A program made the position numbers and the translations under genes. The notes under the pieces were generated by a model that saw only the letters and a list, made by a program, of their open reading frames with translations, was not told the DNA's origin and made no database searches. Shown here piece by piece: positions 22,252-32,882 of a stretch of 64,000 bases of DNA; within the stretch, counting starts at the first letter, position 1; each line of letters begins with the position of its first letter. Source of the stretch: Hydractinia symbiolongicarpus (Eukaryota; Cnidaria; Hydrozoa; Anthoathecata; Hydractiniidae); contig NC_079888.1 in NCBI RefSeq assembly GCF_029227915.1, positions 2,987,001 to 3,051,000 on the forward strand, read 5' to 3'.

Positions 22252-24825
22252 ATGGGGAACTGGTTTTCCTCCACGTCATCAGCCAACCAGAAACCATCAA
22301 GCACAACTTATAATAGACAATGTTACGCAGAGAGAATTGCGTACTCGCATGGAAGGGAAGAAAACAGAAGAGAAAATCCTCTAAGAAAACAAAACTATGA
22401 TTTTTTTAGCTTTCCAACAACTGCAAGTACATATCATTCCGCCGAAAGTGTTGGTAAATTAAAGTCATACAAATACACTGAGGACGTCACAAGTGAACGA
22501 CAAAATGGCGCGCCTTGCATAAATAAAAGAATTTATGGTAATGTTACAACAAGCACAGGCAACACTGAAACAACTAACAAGTCGGCAAACACAAGACAGA
22601 TTTCTGATAATAAAAATTCTAAAGTTGTTTCTCCTCTACATTTCTCTGATCGTTATGCAGATTCGATGCCATTCATTTCATCACATCAAAGTGAAAATGT
22701 ATTTAATTCAACAAAGCCTTGGAAAGAGACAACAGACATACGTAACCTCGGTGAATCTGAATACTTGGAGCGAAGGTATACTGACAGTATCACTAAAGCT
22801 GTCCCAACTCTTTCATCTTCATGTTCGGCATCATCTTGTCAAAAAGTTAGTGTACTTAATTCTACAAACTCAAAAAGAGGAACGGAAGAGATTAATCAGG
22901 ATCTTTTGAATTTTCCACCTTTAACTAAATTACCCGATGTACCGTCAACTTTCTCATCTGCTTCACCAACAACATCATTTCAAAGTGGAAATGCACTGAA
23001 TTCAACGCCGTCAACAGTAAAGACGACAGACATAAACAAGCAAAACGTTTCTGCATACCTACCCGCAAATCATCCATCACAATCTTATTCTAGTATCACG
23101 AAAACGGCAACACTTTCAACACTTTCCTCCACTTCTCTAGCCGGAAGCCATGAAAAGGAAAAAAAAATTGAAACGACGCCTGATGATGAAGGAAAAAACC
23201 TTAATAAACACAAACCAAAGCAATATGAAGCTGTTTTATCACCAAAAGAGAGCGAGAACATAGCAACACGATCCCTCTTATCTTCAGATGTTTCTTTATC
23301 AGATGTCTCATTACGATCATCAGAATTTTCGGACGAAGAAGTAAGCGATGTAACGCTACCTAGGGGGTTCGATATAGACTTCGATTTATTTGGATATGAG
23401 GACGACACAAAATATGATTTGTATTGCCACTTAACTAACGAATTTGAAGAATATGATGAGAACATGGGCAAACTTGTAAAAAACCCATTAAGTTTGTGTT
23501 TTTGTGAATGTACTATAGGTTCACTTATCGGTTCGTCTCATACTTACGTGGATCAGATTGAACGAGTTACAAATGTGGACTTAAAAGACAAATACTTCAC
23601 TAAAGACAATATCAAAGATGAAGTTGTTATAACGCTTCCTGAAAAATGTACCTTAACCAAAGCCAATGAAATCAAAGGAATGTATACAACATTACTTAAA
23701 GGCCAATTTTATCGACATCAAGCATATTTTTACAACGATAGGAGGATGCATTACTTGGAAATGGCATTGGATATTGAGGTAGAATTTGGTCGAAGATCTT
23801 CTTATTTGCACCGTGTAAATCGAATTAGATTCAAATATGGTGAAAAAACTACAGCGTGTCACAACCTGGCTGAATCATTTTTTTTTAAGTTTTGCAATAT
23901 AGGAAGAGCACTTGATCAAATTGACTTACACTATCTTCTAACACAATATGAGAATGAGAAAACAAGGAAGAAGCGATTAGAAAGAAATGAAAAGTATAAC
24001 AAAAATTTTACAAGATGGGAAGGTGAAGCTGAACTACGTCTAAAGGAAAGGTTAACAAAATTGGAAAAGATGACGGAAACAGAGAGACCCAACACGTTGG
24101 AAATTATTGTTGGTGCTGGAAACAATTCGAAAAGTCGTCAGCAGAAATTAAGACCTGGTATTGAGAAATATTTGAAATCAACTGGGCAAACATTCATAGA
24201 AGCAAATAAAGGCTCGCTTTTGATTGAAATGAAACGGTACGAAGGTCATCAGCCATGCTTTGGTTGTTACTATTGTAAAATATGTAACAGGTGAGTAAAC
24301 ATGTCGCTGTGAATTTAAAAATATTAAATTCCTTCTTGGAAGTATTTTATATTGACTTTTTTTATCAATTGATTGGGCAAATGACAATAGCTGAAATTTT
24401 AATAGATTGATGTGCTTGACCTGCGTGGTAAGATATTAAAGGTTGATTGTGGGAGTGGCATTTAACCTGAACCACACATCATCCTTGGCTGGCAGAACGA
24501 AGGGACAAAAAACTGGCAAAAGGTTTCCCCAATATACCTTACTACAGTTTAAATAATTTTGGCTAATTTTGTTTCAAAATTTTCTTTTTACCAATTTTGT
24601 TATAATTATTTTTATTCCATTTTAGATTATATAGTTAGCCTTATTTATTTAGTAATTTTTTTTAGGTCATGGACCTCAGACGTAAGTTGGGTGGATAATT
24701 TCCAACTCTGTTACAAATGCGAGTCTATTTGCTATTCTTTCAAACATCAAGGAAAGAGTAACGCACCTCGTCGAAGAAGGAATAATAATTCCAGCTTAAA
24801 CTGTTTTTTTAAAGAACACACATAA
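22252..24825 (+). CDS. N-myristoylated Smr-domain protein with C-terminal 3CxxC zinc finger
   Basis: Two exons, 22252-24290 and 24666-24825 (donor AACAG|GTGAGT, acceptor TTTTTTAG), 732 aa. MGNWFSS at the start fits the N-myristoylation pattern (Gly2, Ser6). Residues 1-370 are Ser/Thr-rich and disordered, with three imperfect repeats around LNST...TTDI. A Cys-containing region (CFCECTIGSL, about 415-430) and a conserved-looking block follow. About 555-662 is an Smr domain: IDLH, a charged helix, then LEIIVGAGNNS (TGxG loop with Val for Thr), LRPGIEKYL and SLLIEMK. The C-terminus, CFGC-YYCKIC-NRSWTSDVSW then LCYKC, is split by the intron and matches the 3CxxC pattern of ZAR1/RTP proteins. Smr domains bind or cut nucleic acids and ZAR1-type fingers bind maternal mRNA (family knowledge), so a membrane-tethered RNA-linked role is possible (inference). 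Poly(A) signal near 25275. Confidence 0.8.
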
Positions 24826-27800
24826 ATTTGCGGTAAATGTTTGCAATTAGGCAAAGATTGCAGATCTGAGAGTTAAACAGTGATAGAGGCGACAGCACTG
24901 CAGTTAAAGAATATGAATACCTCAAATAACTGTTGAAGATTGCAAATTAAAAAGTGTATTTTTATCTGTTCCTTCACATTCACTTTTTTTATGACTTTCG
25001 TAGGATTTGATTTTTATCATTTTCATAAATTTGTAGATTATTTGGTTGTATTTCTTAGAAGTTGAAAAGAAGTCTTTCTACCGCTGTGAGCTCTTTTCTT
25101 TTTATAACGTAGACTATTAATAATTCTCTCTTTCCACATTTTACAGAAAGAATTAAAATAGTGTCTTAGTGCTGTGTTTGATTGATCGGTTAAATTTAGT
25201 TTACAAATTTACCTGTCCTGGTAGTACATGTGTGCAGTTATCAAAAAAGAATCCGCTGTTGATTTATTGTTTAAAATAAATATTCAATAAATTATAAAAT
25301 TTGACAAAAAAGTATTTACTGGGAAAAGCCTTTCTGGAGAGTAATTTTGCATCGTAATATTTTCTTCAATCGAAAAGGTTTTGTCTAAAATGTTATCGCT
25401 AATTTGAGCTTCGCGGGTACAAAAATCGCTGAAAATTGTCTTTCGATTCATCTAGCTATCATTAAAATTGACGAAAAGAAACGCTAATCTATTAGAAAAT
25501 CTCCTAAGAACATTCTTTATAAGATTTATTTAATATTTCAAATCGAACGAAAAAAGCTGGTTGGAATTTTTAGAGAATAATTTCATGATGTTTAACCTTT
25601 ACATTATGAACCGTCTACCATCAACAAAATAATATCTACAAACTTTTCAGTTGAATTGTGTAGAAGTAAAAATATTTGCTGATGTTTGTCGAGTACATCT
25701 TACAGGGCATTCAAAAACACTCATTAAAAAGTAGACAAAAGCTTCTAAAGTGATAAAAACAAATTAAAACAGGTTTTTCTAAAACAGAGTTCTAACTATT
25801 TTACTTGGCTTTTGCTAGTTACTAAACAGTCGTGCGAATGGCATTAGTTTAAATGTCTTTTTTACAATTTTCCACAAACTCACAGAAATTGCGGAAAAAG
25901 CATCGGTTGTCACTAAATAACAAAGCATAACAAATAACACTTAGTTGTTCTCGCTCAAAAACAAGGTCCATATAAGCCATGTTTGCCTACATGTCAGCGC
26001 AATCAGAATTAAGCATATTGTGCGCCGGCTTTCAGACGCGCCAAGCTCCAGCTAAGAACGCTGCAATAAAAATCTTCAGTCGTAAATTTTAATCACACAT
26101 TGATTTTAATTATCAACAATTTTGTTTTTATAACAGTATATCAGACAGTATAATATAATTAAAATGAATAATTTAAGTAAACAGTAGATTATGTTTATCA
26201 AATAACAGGATTAATAGTAGGTTATTAAAACTTGCGTAGTTCATCGAAACCTGATCTGAAAGGTTTTTTTATTTCAACTTCTTATTTCTAAAAAATTAAT
26301 AATTTATTGTAAACATCATGAAGTACCGTCTTATAATACCCATATTTTAATCAAAATGGTAGCTGCGGATGCAAAGAAATGGTAAAAACGGAAAACCGGC
26401 GAACTTGTGTGCTTTTTTACGGGCGAACAACTAGTCTTTTATATTAACACTTGCGTGTTTAAAATGTGTGCCAATTCGCTATTCCGTGCGAAGGGTCACG
26501 AGTTAGTGGCAAGAGAAACATGTACGACAGGTCCTGCGGATTTTTTATCGTGTTTCCTTGTAAAAATTAAAATTCATGTTGTTTTATAAAATGAAATAAA
26601 AATAACAATATCGTTTCCCCGTCCCTTTTAAGACTATCCACTGCACGATTTGATTGAATTTCAATGCCTTTTCCGGCATCTGGAGGTGCTAGTATTCAAA
26701 ATCTCATCCGTGAACATAAAAATGGATTGCCCATGGCACTAATTTTAACTGCCAACCAAAACAATGCTTTAACATGCAAAATCATGCATGATACCGCAAG
26801 GCGCAATTGAAGTATCAATACCTCAAAGTCGTTAAAGATGAGGAAACTTTGTCTAGACAAAAATTTCGAGATAGAGTAAGAAATGGATATTCAGAACTGC
26901 TTTTCTTTTAAGTTGATGAAGTCCGAGATAAAAAGAAAAAAAGGAGATTGTCAAAGTAAAAAAAGAGACCAGGTGCATAATAGAGCCAAGGAGAAGTTAG
27001 ACAGTGGGTGTATTCGTGATAGAGAGAATCCGCTGCGTGTCGATAAGCTTTTTAGTACCCTCATCATTTTGATGCAAAGACAAACTTGCTTTAATACCTT
27101 CATGTGTCTATTTTAACTATTATAACTGTTTGTAAAATGCAATTACATAAAGGATTGGATTATGGGTTTACATGACGATAACCAATATCATCCTCACTGA
27201 TAAGATAACAGATAATGAATAAAGTGATAGATAAACTATCTTTGTTAAAGGGAGATAGTTGGTTATTTTTTGAAGTTACGAAACAGAATCATCGACAGAT
27301 TGCAAAAGTTGTACCTCTGTAGATGTGTTGGCCAAATAGGTAACATTAGAAGTTTCCACATTACTAAACAATCGACGCTAAGGTCCACTAAGGACCAAAT
27401 AACCAAAAAAACGCGGTAGCTGACGTCAGCAATAGTTGCTATCGCTTAAGCTTTTAAAGCTATGATTCGAAGTCCGTTTGCAAATAATCAGGATTATTGT
27501 TTAACATTCATTTATAAAAAAAAATTGAGTCTAATCCAAACTTGCCGCAGCGTCTCGCGTTGCCGAAATGAGATGCTGTTATAAGCATTTAGTAATTAGC
27601 ATTGTTATTCTTGGATCACGTGTTTTTTCTATTGTGTACGAAAATAAAACGTGTGGATGAAGTTTAAGTTGTGGACCAGCTGAATCATTAAAGCTAAATT
27701 TACATGGCAAAAACAAACTTCTTTTTCAGTGTGAGCTGAGCTTTAGTTTTTAAACTTATAATAGCAAATCAGATTATTAAAAAATTAAAGATTTCTCGAC

Positions 27801-28317
27801 CTTGTTTTGAAACTCTTTTGGAGATTTAGTGCACTGTATATACATAGCAAAATATGAGACATAAAAAAGAACGAAACGACGTTTTTTTAGAAGAAACTAA
27901 TGTATTAGAAATCGAAGTTGAGATTTATCAGAAAATTAAATACAAATTAAGAGCGTACTCAGAGTGAATTCTTTTTTAGCTTGGAAAGAAAGTATGTACG
28001 TCTAGACTGAAAAAGACTAAACCGTTTTTACCTATATTTATATCTATACATATCTTTACATATTACATATCTTTATATATATACCTTTACAATGAGATTT
28101 TCTTCACAATTTACTTCAATATTGCCTATTTTATCCGATCTTATTAAATCTTTATCACCATTCCTAAATGTGACAGTGTATTTTTGAAAGAGCATAAAGA
28201 ACAAAAATTAATGCTGGAAAGAACAAAAAAATAAAAACATACAGGATTAGCCGAAATTTAGATAGAAACAATAAGCAGTTTCATTTTTTAATTCAAAGCA
28301 ACACTCCGAATCAAAAT
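24826..28317. other. Intergenic, no gene recognised
   Basis: Begins with the 3' UTR of the upstream gene (AATAAA about 25275). The rest is AT-rich with stops in all frames; the open stretches at 26407-26589 and 26883-27116 have no recognisable domain or splice support. Confidence 0.55.
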
Positions 28318-28369
28318 TCCCCGTTCCCTCTATACGGCTAATTCGCAATGCATTATGGTAGTTGTATTC
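28318..28369. repeat. Left terminal inverted repeat of the ISL2EU-type element
   Basis: 52 bp, identical to the reverse complement of 31964-32015. Preceded by AT (28316-28317). Confidence 0.92.
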
Positions 28370-28405
28370 CGCGAAAACGTAAACAAACCATTCGTAGTAA
28401 CAAAA

Positions 28406-29977
28406 ATGGCCGAACAAGTACACTTCATCCTTAATTCTACTCAAAACCAAAGCGATATACAAAATTCTAATCAAGACAACAGTTTTTTTCAAAACTTGGG
28501 CTCTCCTGCAAGCATTGGCTCAAACTTTTCATCAAGTTCAAGCTTTTTATTGCAAGCTAAAAGTAAAGGAGGAGGGATAACTTGCTGTGTACCTCTCTGT
28601 CAAAACAACTCAAAGAAGAATCCAGACTTATCTTTTTATGTCATTCCTAAAGACTCAGAGCTTCGAAAGAAATGGCTTTTTATGATCAGTAGAAAGGATT
28701 TTGTACCTTCTACATCGCATAGAGTTTGCTCTGTTCATTTCACTGGTGGAAAGAAGACATATATGAACAATGTTCCCACAATAGTCCCAAAAACTATCAA
28801 ACCAACAGCTAGCAAACCAAGAAAAACTCTCAACAGTACAAACTGTAAATTGCAACTATTTTCTCCTGTGAGGGCTACGACAAATGACATTGCTGCAGAA
28901 TTATCTGTGGAGGAAGAGTTAAAACAAGAGTTGGAAAAATTGAGAGCCGAAATTAGTTGTATGAGAATTCATGAAAAGGAACTTGATCAAACTATTGAAA
29001 AACAACAAGCCACTATAAGTGACATAGCATTTTCAATTGACCGGTTTAAACACAATGAAGCACACTTTAAGTTTTATACCGGATTCGAATCTTATAAATT
29101 ATTCAAAGCAGTTTTAGAATATTTACAACCAGCTGCAAATAAACTAATATATTGGGGTTCAAATACTAACACTGAAAATACGAAAAATATAAACTCTACA
29201 AAACGAGGCCGATCACGATCATTGAGCGCAGAAGAAGAATTCTTTATGATACTGGTTCGAATTCGATGTGGACTTTTGTTAGAAGATATGGCTGTTCGAT
29301 TTAATATGTCGACAAGTCACATAAGCAGAATATTGATTACATGGACAGATTTTTTACATTCACAATTCCGTATGCTTCCAATATGGGCTTCAAAAGAAAC
29401 AGTACAAAATAGAATGCCGAAATGTTTTCAAAAAAGTTACCCAAATACCCGTGTCATATTAGATTGTACAGAAGTATTTGTGGAAATGCCTACGTCATAT
29501 CGCACACAGTCCAGTACCTTTTCAAATTACAAACACCATAATACAGCAAAAGGATTAGTCGGAATAGCTCCTGATGGATCAGTGACATTTGTCTCTGATT
29601 TGTATGGTGGACGCTTTTCGGATAAACGAATAACAAAAGATAGTGGTATATACGATTTGCTAGAGCCTGGGGATTCTGTGATGGCTGATAGAGGATTTGA
29701 GCTCGAGGAAGATTTACCTGATGGAGTAACATTAAATATTCCACCATTTTTAGATGGAAAACCTCAGCTAAGTTTATTAGAGGAAAACGAAACTAGAAGA
29801 ATAGCATCTGTACGTGTACATGTCGAACGAGCAATCGAACGTATAAAAAATTACCGAATTTTACAAACAGTTTTCAAACTATCAATGGCTGCTGAACTCA
29901 ATAAGATATGGGTTATTTGTTGTTATTTAGTTAATTTTTTACCACAGTTGGTACCAGATGTAAATACGAATGACTAA
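28406..29977 (+). CDS. THAP-domain DDE transposase (ISL2EU group)
   Basis: 523 aa from the ATG at 28406 (context AAAATGG). The frame is open further 5', to an ATG at 28355, but that lies inside the TIR, so the inner ATG is preferred. About residues 50-125 form a THAP zinc finger: CCVPLC, a central W, RVCSVHF, then NVPTIVP. A coiled coil follows (ELKQELEKLRAEI). A helix-turn-helix-like stretch (MAVRFNMSTSHISRI) precedes a DDE_Tnp_4-type core: VILDCTEVFVEMP with the first Asp, SDLYGGRFSDKRIT, VMADRGFELEEDL with the second Asp, and VRVHVERAIERIKNY with the Glu. All expected acidic residues are present and there is no stop. It should bind the TIRs and catalyse excision and integration (family knowledge). 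Confidence 0.9.
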   Translation: MAEQVHFILNSTQNQSDIQNSNQDNSFFQNLGSPASIGSNFSSSSSFLLQAKSKGGGITCCVPLCQNNSKKNPDLSFYVIPKDSELRKKWLFMISRKDFVPSTSHRVCSVHFTGGKKTYMNNVPTIVPKTIKPTASKPRKTLNSTNCKLQLFSPVRATTNDIAAELSVEEELKQELEKLRAEISCMRIHEKELDQTIEKQQATISDIAFSIDRFKHNEAHFKFYTGFESYKLFKAVLEYLQPAANKLIYWGSNTNTENTKNINSTKRGRSRSLSAEEEFFMILVRIRCGLLLEDMAVRFNMSTSHISRILITWTDFLHSQFRMLPIWASKETVQNRMPKCFQKSYPNTRVILDCTEVFVEMPTSYRTQSSTFSNYKHHNTAKGLVGIAPDGSVTFVSDLYGGRFSDKRITKDSGIYDLLEPGDSVMADRGFELEEDLPDGVTLNIPPFLDGKPQLSLLEENETRRIASVRVHVERAIERIKNYRILQTVFKLSMAAELNKIWVICCYLVNFLPQLVPDVNTND

Positions 29978-30065
29978 AAATTATAAACTTTCGTACACTA
30001 TATATATATATATACTAGATCATGAAATATAAAGACAAAACAATATTGTGAGGAAACAATTTTAT

Positions 30066-31754
30066 TTACTCACACTGTTGTTCTGTAATGTTGCTGTGCA
30101 TGAAAGTGAAATAAAAGTGTGTTAGCTCAGGCAAAGTAATTCTGTTCCATTTTTCCTTTTGAAAAACTATTGTTTCCACATGTCGGTCAACTTTTGTATA
30201 AACAATAAAATCAATTTCATTGACTTGTGTTACTGCCATCACACCTTGACATTGGTGAAAATAATTATGTCTTTCTTTGAGTTTTGGCTTGCCATTCGAT
30301 ATTTGTAAAAAAAAATTTTTATCTTTGCATGCGTCAGAAATAGAGCAATCCTTTTTTGAATATGGGCACTTCACCTCAATCAATCGAGCATTCCCATTCA
30401 AAGTTGTTGCGCCATCAGGACTTGCACCTAACCACGGCCATTTTGGATTAATAACGAAACCACATTTTTCGACTTCAATATTTTTCTCGGTTTGATACCA
30501 GTTTAGAGCATTAACTTCATTTTCTAAGCCCCATTTGCAGGCCTCTGATGTAAAGTTTTTATTTTTATTTAGACATTTTTGTAATATGCTTTTTGGATGT
30601 ATATTTTTTCTTCTATTTATAATAGATCCAAAATTGGATGATGTTATGCGTTTCTTTCTTTCTGTGTACCACATATCACATTTATACTGAGTACATGTGG
30701 ATTTTTCTATGTCTCGAACTTGTTCGGCATTGACATGAATGAAATTGTTTACAAATGACTTTTGCTCATCTGATAACTCTGCTATTTCTGGTTCAAAGTC
30801 AAGAGCCTGCAAAAATAAATTAACTGTCGGACGTAATTCAACTGTTTCACTGTTTGTCTGTTCAAAATTAAATTCTTTTATAGATGTGTCATAAAATGAT
30901 GATGGTTTATAGTCATTTCCTTGTAATAAATATGCCATTGAAGTTCCTTGCCCTATTTCAAATAAGTCTGTCGCTAATTTTTTGACTTTTTCGGTTGAGG
31001 GCTCATGTGCAAACAGTGGTGTAGAACAAAATTTTCTATTTCCTGTGACCAACGGTCTTTTGCGACTTTCATTTGTGTCTTTCGTAAGGTCTGCTTTCTC
31101 GAATGCCATTGCAGAAAATTTTATTGGTGCAGAATTTGCACTTTCTCCAGGTACATGCCATTTTTGTAACAAATCTGTGCATGTCTTGTCATCAGGGACA
31201 ATTTTTAAGTCCAACTGTTTGTATTCAACCAATTGAAATAGAACTGCTGCGACATGCTTACAGCATCCTCCTGCTCCAGCTTTACATAAACATTTCGCAT
31301 ACAAAATATCACCACTTCTTTGACACAGGTGGACATAAACAGAATATTTTTCTCTTTTCATGGAAGCAGCTACAAAACATTTCACAAGAAAAGTTAATTT
31401 TTCAGCCATAACATTACTTTTAACTCTCACTTTCTTCACGTAGCTCTCCTTGAATAGTTGGTATCCAAGAATTTTATGCTTTGTAGCACCCTTCGGCTTG
31501 CTATCACAGCTATTTCCAAGAACTAAATATTGGTGAATTTTCTCCTGGGTGATCGAAGGCATAGCTGCAAGATCAGTTGACCATTGACTTATATCTTCGT
31601 GTGTTCTTTCCTCCACTTCTTCGTCCCTCTCGGCATTTGTTAATTCTTTAAAAACAGGTCTTGGTACCACACAAGAGCTTTGAGAAAAGCTAGGCCCAAG
31701 ATCTGTAGAGCTTAAAATTATATCTAAATCTGTATCCTTATTTATTACTTCCAT
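30066..31754 (-). CDS. SWIM zinc-finger / YqaJ-like nuclease protein of the ISL2EU-type element
   Basis: 562 aa from the ATG at 31754 (the frame is open a little further 5' but without another ATG). A SWIM zinc finger lies in the N-terminal third (CLCKAGAGGCCKHVAAVLFQ: C-x-C ... C-x-H). The C-terminal half is a YqaJ-type PD-(D/E)xK nuclease: RITSSNFGSIINRR, WGLENEVNALNWY, WLGASPDG, LIEVKCPYS (catalytic E-x-K) and HQCQGVMAVT. Bacteriophage YqaJ/lambda-exonuclease relatives process DNA ends; its role in ISL2EU mobility is unknown. It converges on the transposase with an 88-bp gap; its poly(A) signal AATAAA (30068-30063, minus) overlaps the end of the stop codon. Confidence 0.88.
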   Translation of the reverse strand: MEVINKDTDLDIILSSTDLGPSFSQSSCVVPRPVFKELTNAERDEEVEERTHEDISQWSTDLAAMPSITQEKIHQYLVLGNSCDSKPKGATKHKILGYQLFKESYVKKVRVKSNVMAEKLTFLVKCFVAASMKREKYSVYVHLCQRSGDILYAKCLCKAGAGGCCKHVAAVLFQLVEYKQLDLKIVPDDKTCTDLLQKWHVPGESANSAPIKFSAMAFEKADLTKDTNESRKRPLVTGNRKFCSTPLFAHEPSTEKVKKLATDLFEIGQGTSMAYLLQGNDYKPSSFYDTSIKEFNFEQTNSETVELRPTVNLFLQALDFEPEIAELSDEQKSFVNNFIHVNAEQVRDIEKSTCTQYKCDMWYTERKKRITSSNFGSIINRRKNIHPKSILQKCLNKNKNFTSEACKWGLENEVNALNWYQTEKNIEVEKCGFVINPKWPWLGASPDGATTLNGNARLIEVKCPYSKKDCSISDACKDKNFFLQISNGKPKLKERHNYFHQCQGVMAVTQVNEIDFIVYTKVDRHVETIVFQKEKWNRITLPELTHFYFTFMHSNITEQQCE

Positions 31755-31963
31755 TTCGACTTCTTTCACTCCTAAAACCTCACTAACTAACAATATTTAA
31801 ATGTTTACATCAATAACACGGGTTTTGGATAAGGGAGATAATGATTTTCTTGAGGAGATTTGAAAATTATCACAAACAATAACGGCTTTTTGTTATTATC
31901 GCCACAATAAAAAGAATGCTGTTATTTATTTACAAACTCTCGCTTCTGGGAGGGAAAACTGTA

Positions 31964-32015
31964 GAATACAACTACCATAATGCATTGCGAATTAGCCGTA
32001 TAGAGGGAACGGGGA
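31964..32015. repeat. Right terminal inverted repeat of the ISL2EU-type element
   Basis: 52 bp, perfect inverted copy of 28318-28369, followed by AT (32016-32017). Confidence 0.92.
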
Positions 32016-32017
32016 AT

Positions 32018-32882
32018 TGCAGCTTACGTGAGTGTCCTTTGATTAAATAAAAATAAGAACGGTCATTTTCCAGAAACTTGATCTGCTCTGCAATTTTTTT
32101 ATAATGTAGCTATTATGGACTTTAAAAACACTTGCTGATATTACCTTGCTTAAGCTAATTTCTTTCAATGTGTTGTTATTAATGACGTAAACTGCACAGC
32201 CTTCTGTCACATACATGCAAAAGCAAACATGATTGATTCGAAACAAAAAACATTTTAGCCACGGTTTCCTCTTTTAACGGAAAATTTTTTACACTCAATT
32301 AGAAAAATTACCGCCTTAAAAATAGCTTAGATGTGCTGAGGGGTTTCGGTCGACGACATATAAAGGCCGGATCGTTTTTGCAGGAAGGTTATTTGTACCT
32401 GGAGAATTAAGAAAGAAGGACAGAGTATAAAAGTTAAACGTTAAAATTATGTGTATATTATTATTTTTATTTCATTAAATAAAAACAAGTATTAAGGTGA
32501 ATGTTAACTAGAAAAGTGTTTGTTGGCATCGGTTTCTGTGATGGTGCAAAAGTGATGCAAAAGAAATTTTTCCTATCCATAAATTCATTAAGCTGACTCA
32601 GAATTTGTTAGACATGTTTTGTTTTTCCCGCTCATAAGAATATTTATAGCAGAATGATTTATCTATATTATGATGCTCGCTATATGCCTGTCCACCTGTG
32701 AGTCAAATATAGTACCTGTGTGTAGCGACGGATGAAATTCCGTGGATTTTCAATAAGCTTACGACAATATATATCATCCAGCCACAAAAATAACTTTCGT
32801 TATTTGTCAAAATTTTTATTATGTATGTAGATCGTTACACAAAGAACAAAACTGAAAAAGTTACAGAGAACTTGGTGACGAG
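32018..32882. other. Upstream region of collagen gene 1
   Basis: No coding sequence. A TATA-like motif (ACATATAAAGGCC, about 32356) is the only promoter-like word noticed; it lies about 525 bp from the ATG, so its use would require a long or spliced 5' UTR. Confidence 0.3.

Larger units (their letters stand above)
28318..32015 (+). mobile_element. ISL2EU-type DNA transposon, apparently intact
   Basis: 3,698 bp with perfect 52-bp terminal inverted repeats (28318-28369 and 31964-32015, starting TCCCCGTTCCCTC) flanked by AT on both sides, consistent with a 2-bp AT target duplication. It carries two long open frames in convergent orientation: THAP/DDE transposase (28406-29977, +) and SWIM/YqaJ-like protein (30066-31754, -). 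This gene pair, with IS5/PIF-Harbinger-like transposase and YqaJ nuclease, is the known make-up of ISL2EU elements. Identical TIRs and two uninterrupted frames indicate very recent transposition. Confidence 0.88.

Noticed and set aside
22535-23471. Overlapping open frames on both strands inside the Smr-zinc-finger gene
   Set aside because: Shadows of the main 680-codon frame; no domains.
28355-28405. Upstream ATG for the THAP transposase
   Set aside because: It lies in the terminal inverted repeat; the ATG at 28406 has a better context and leaves the TIR non-coding.
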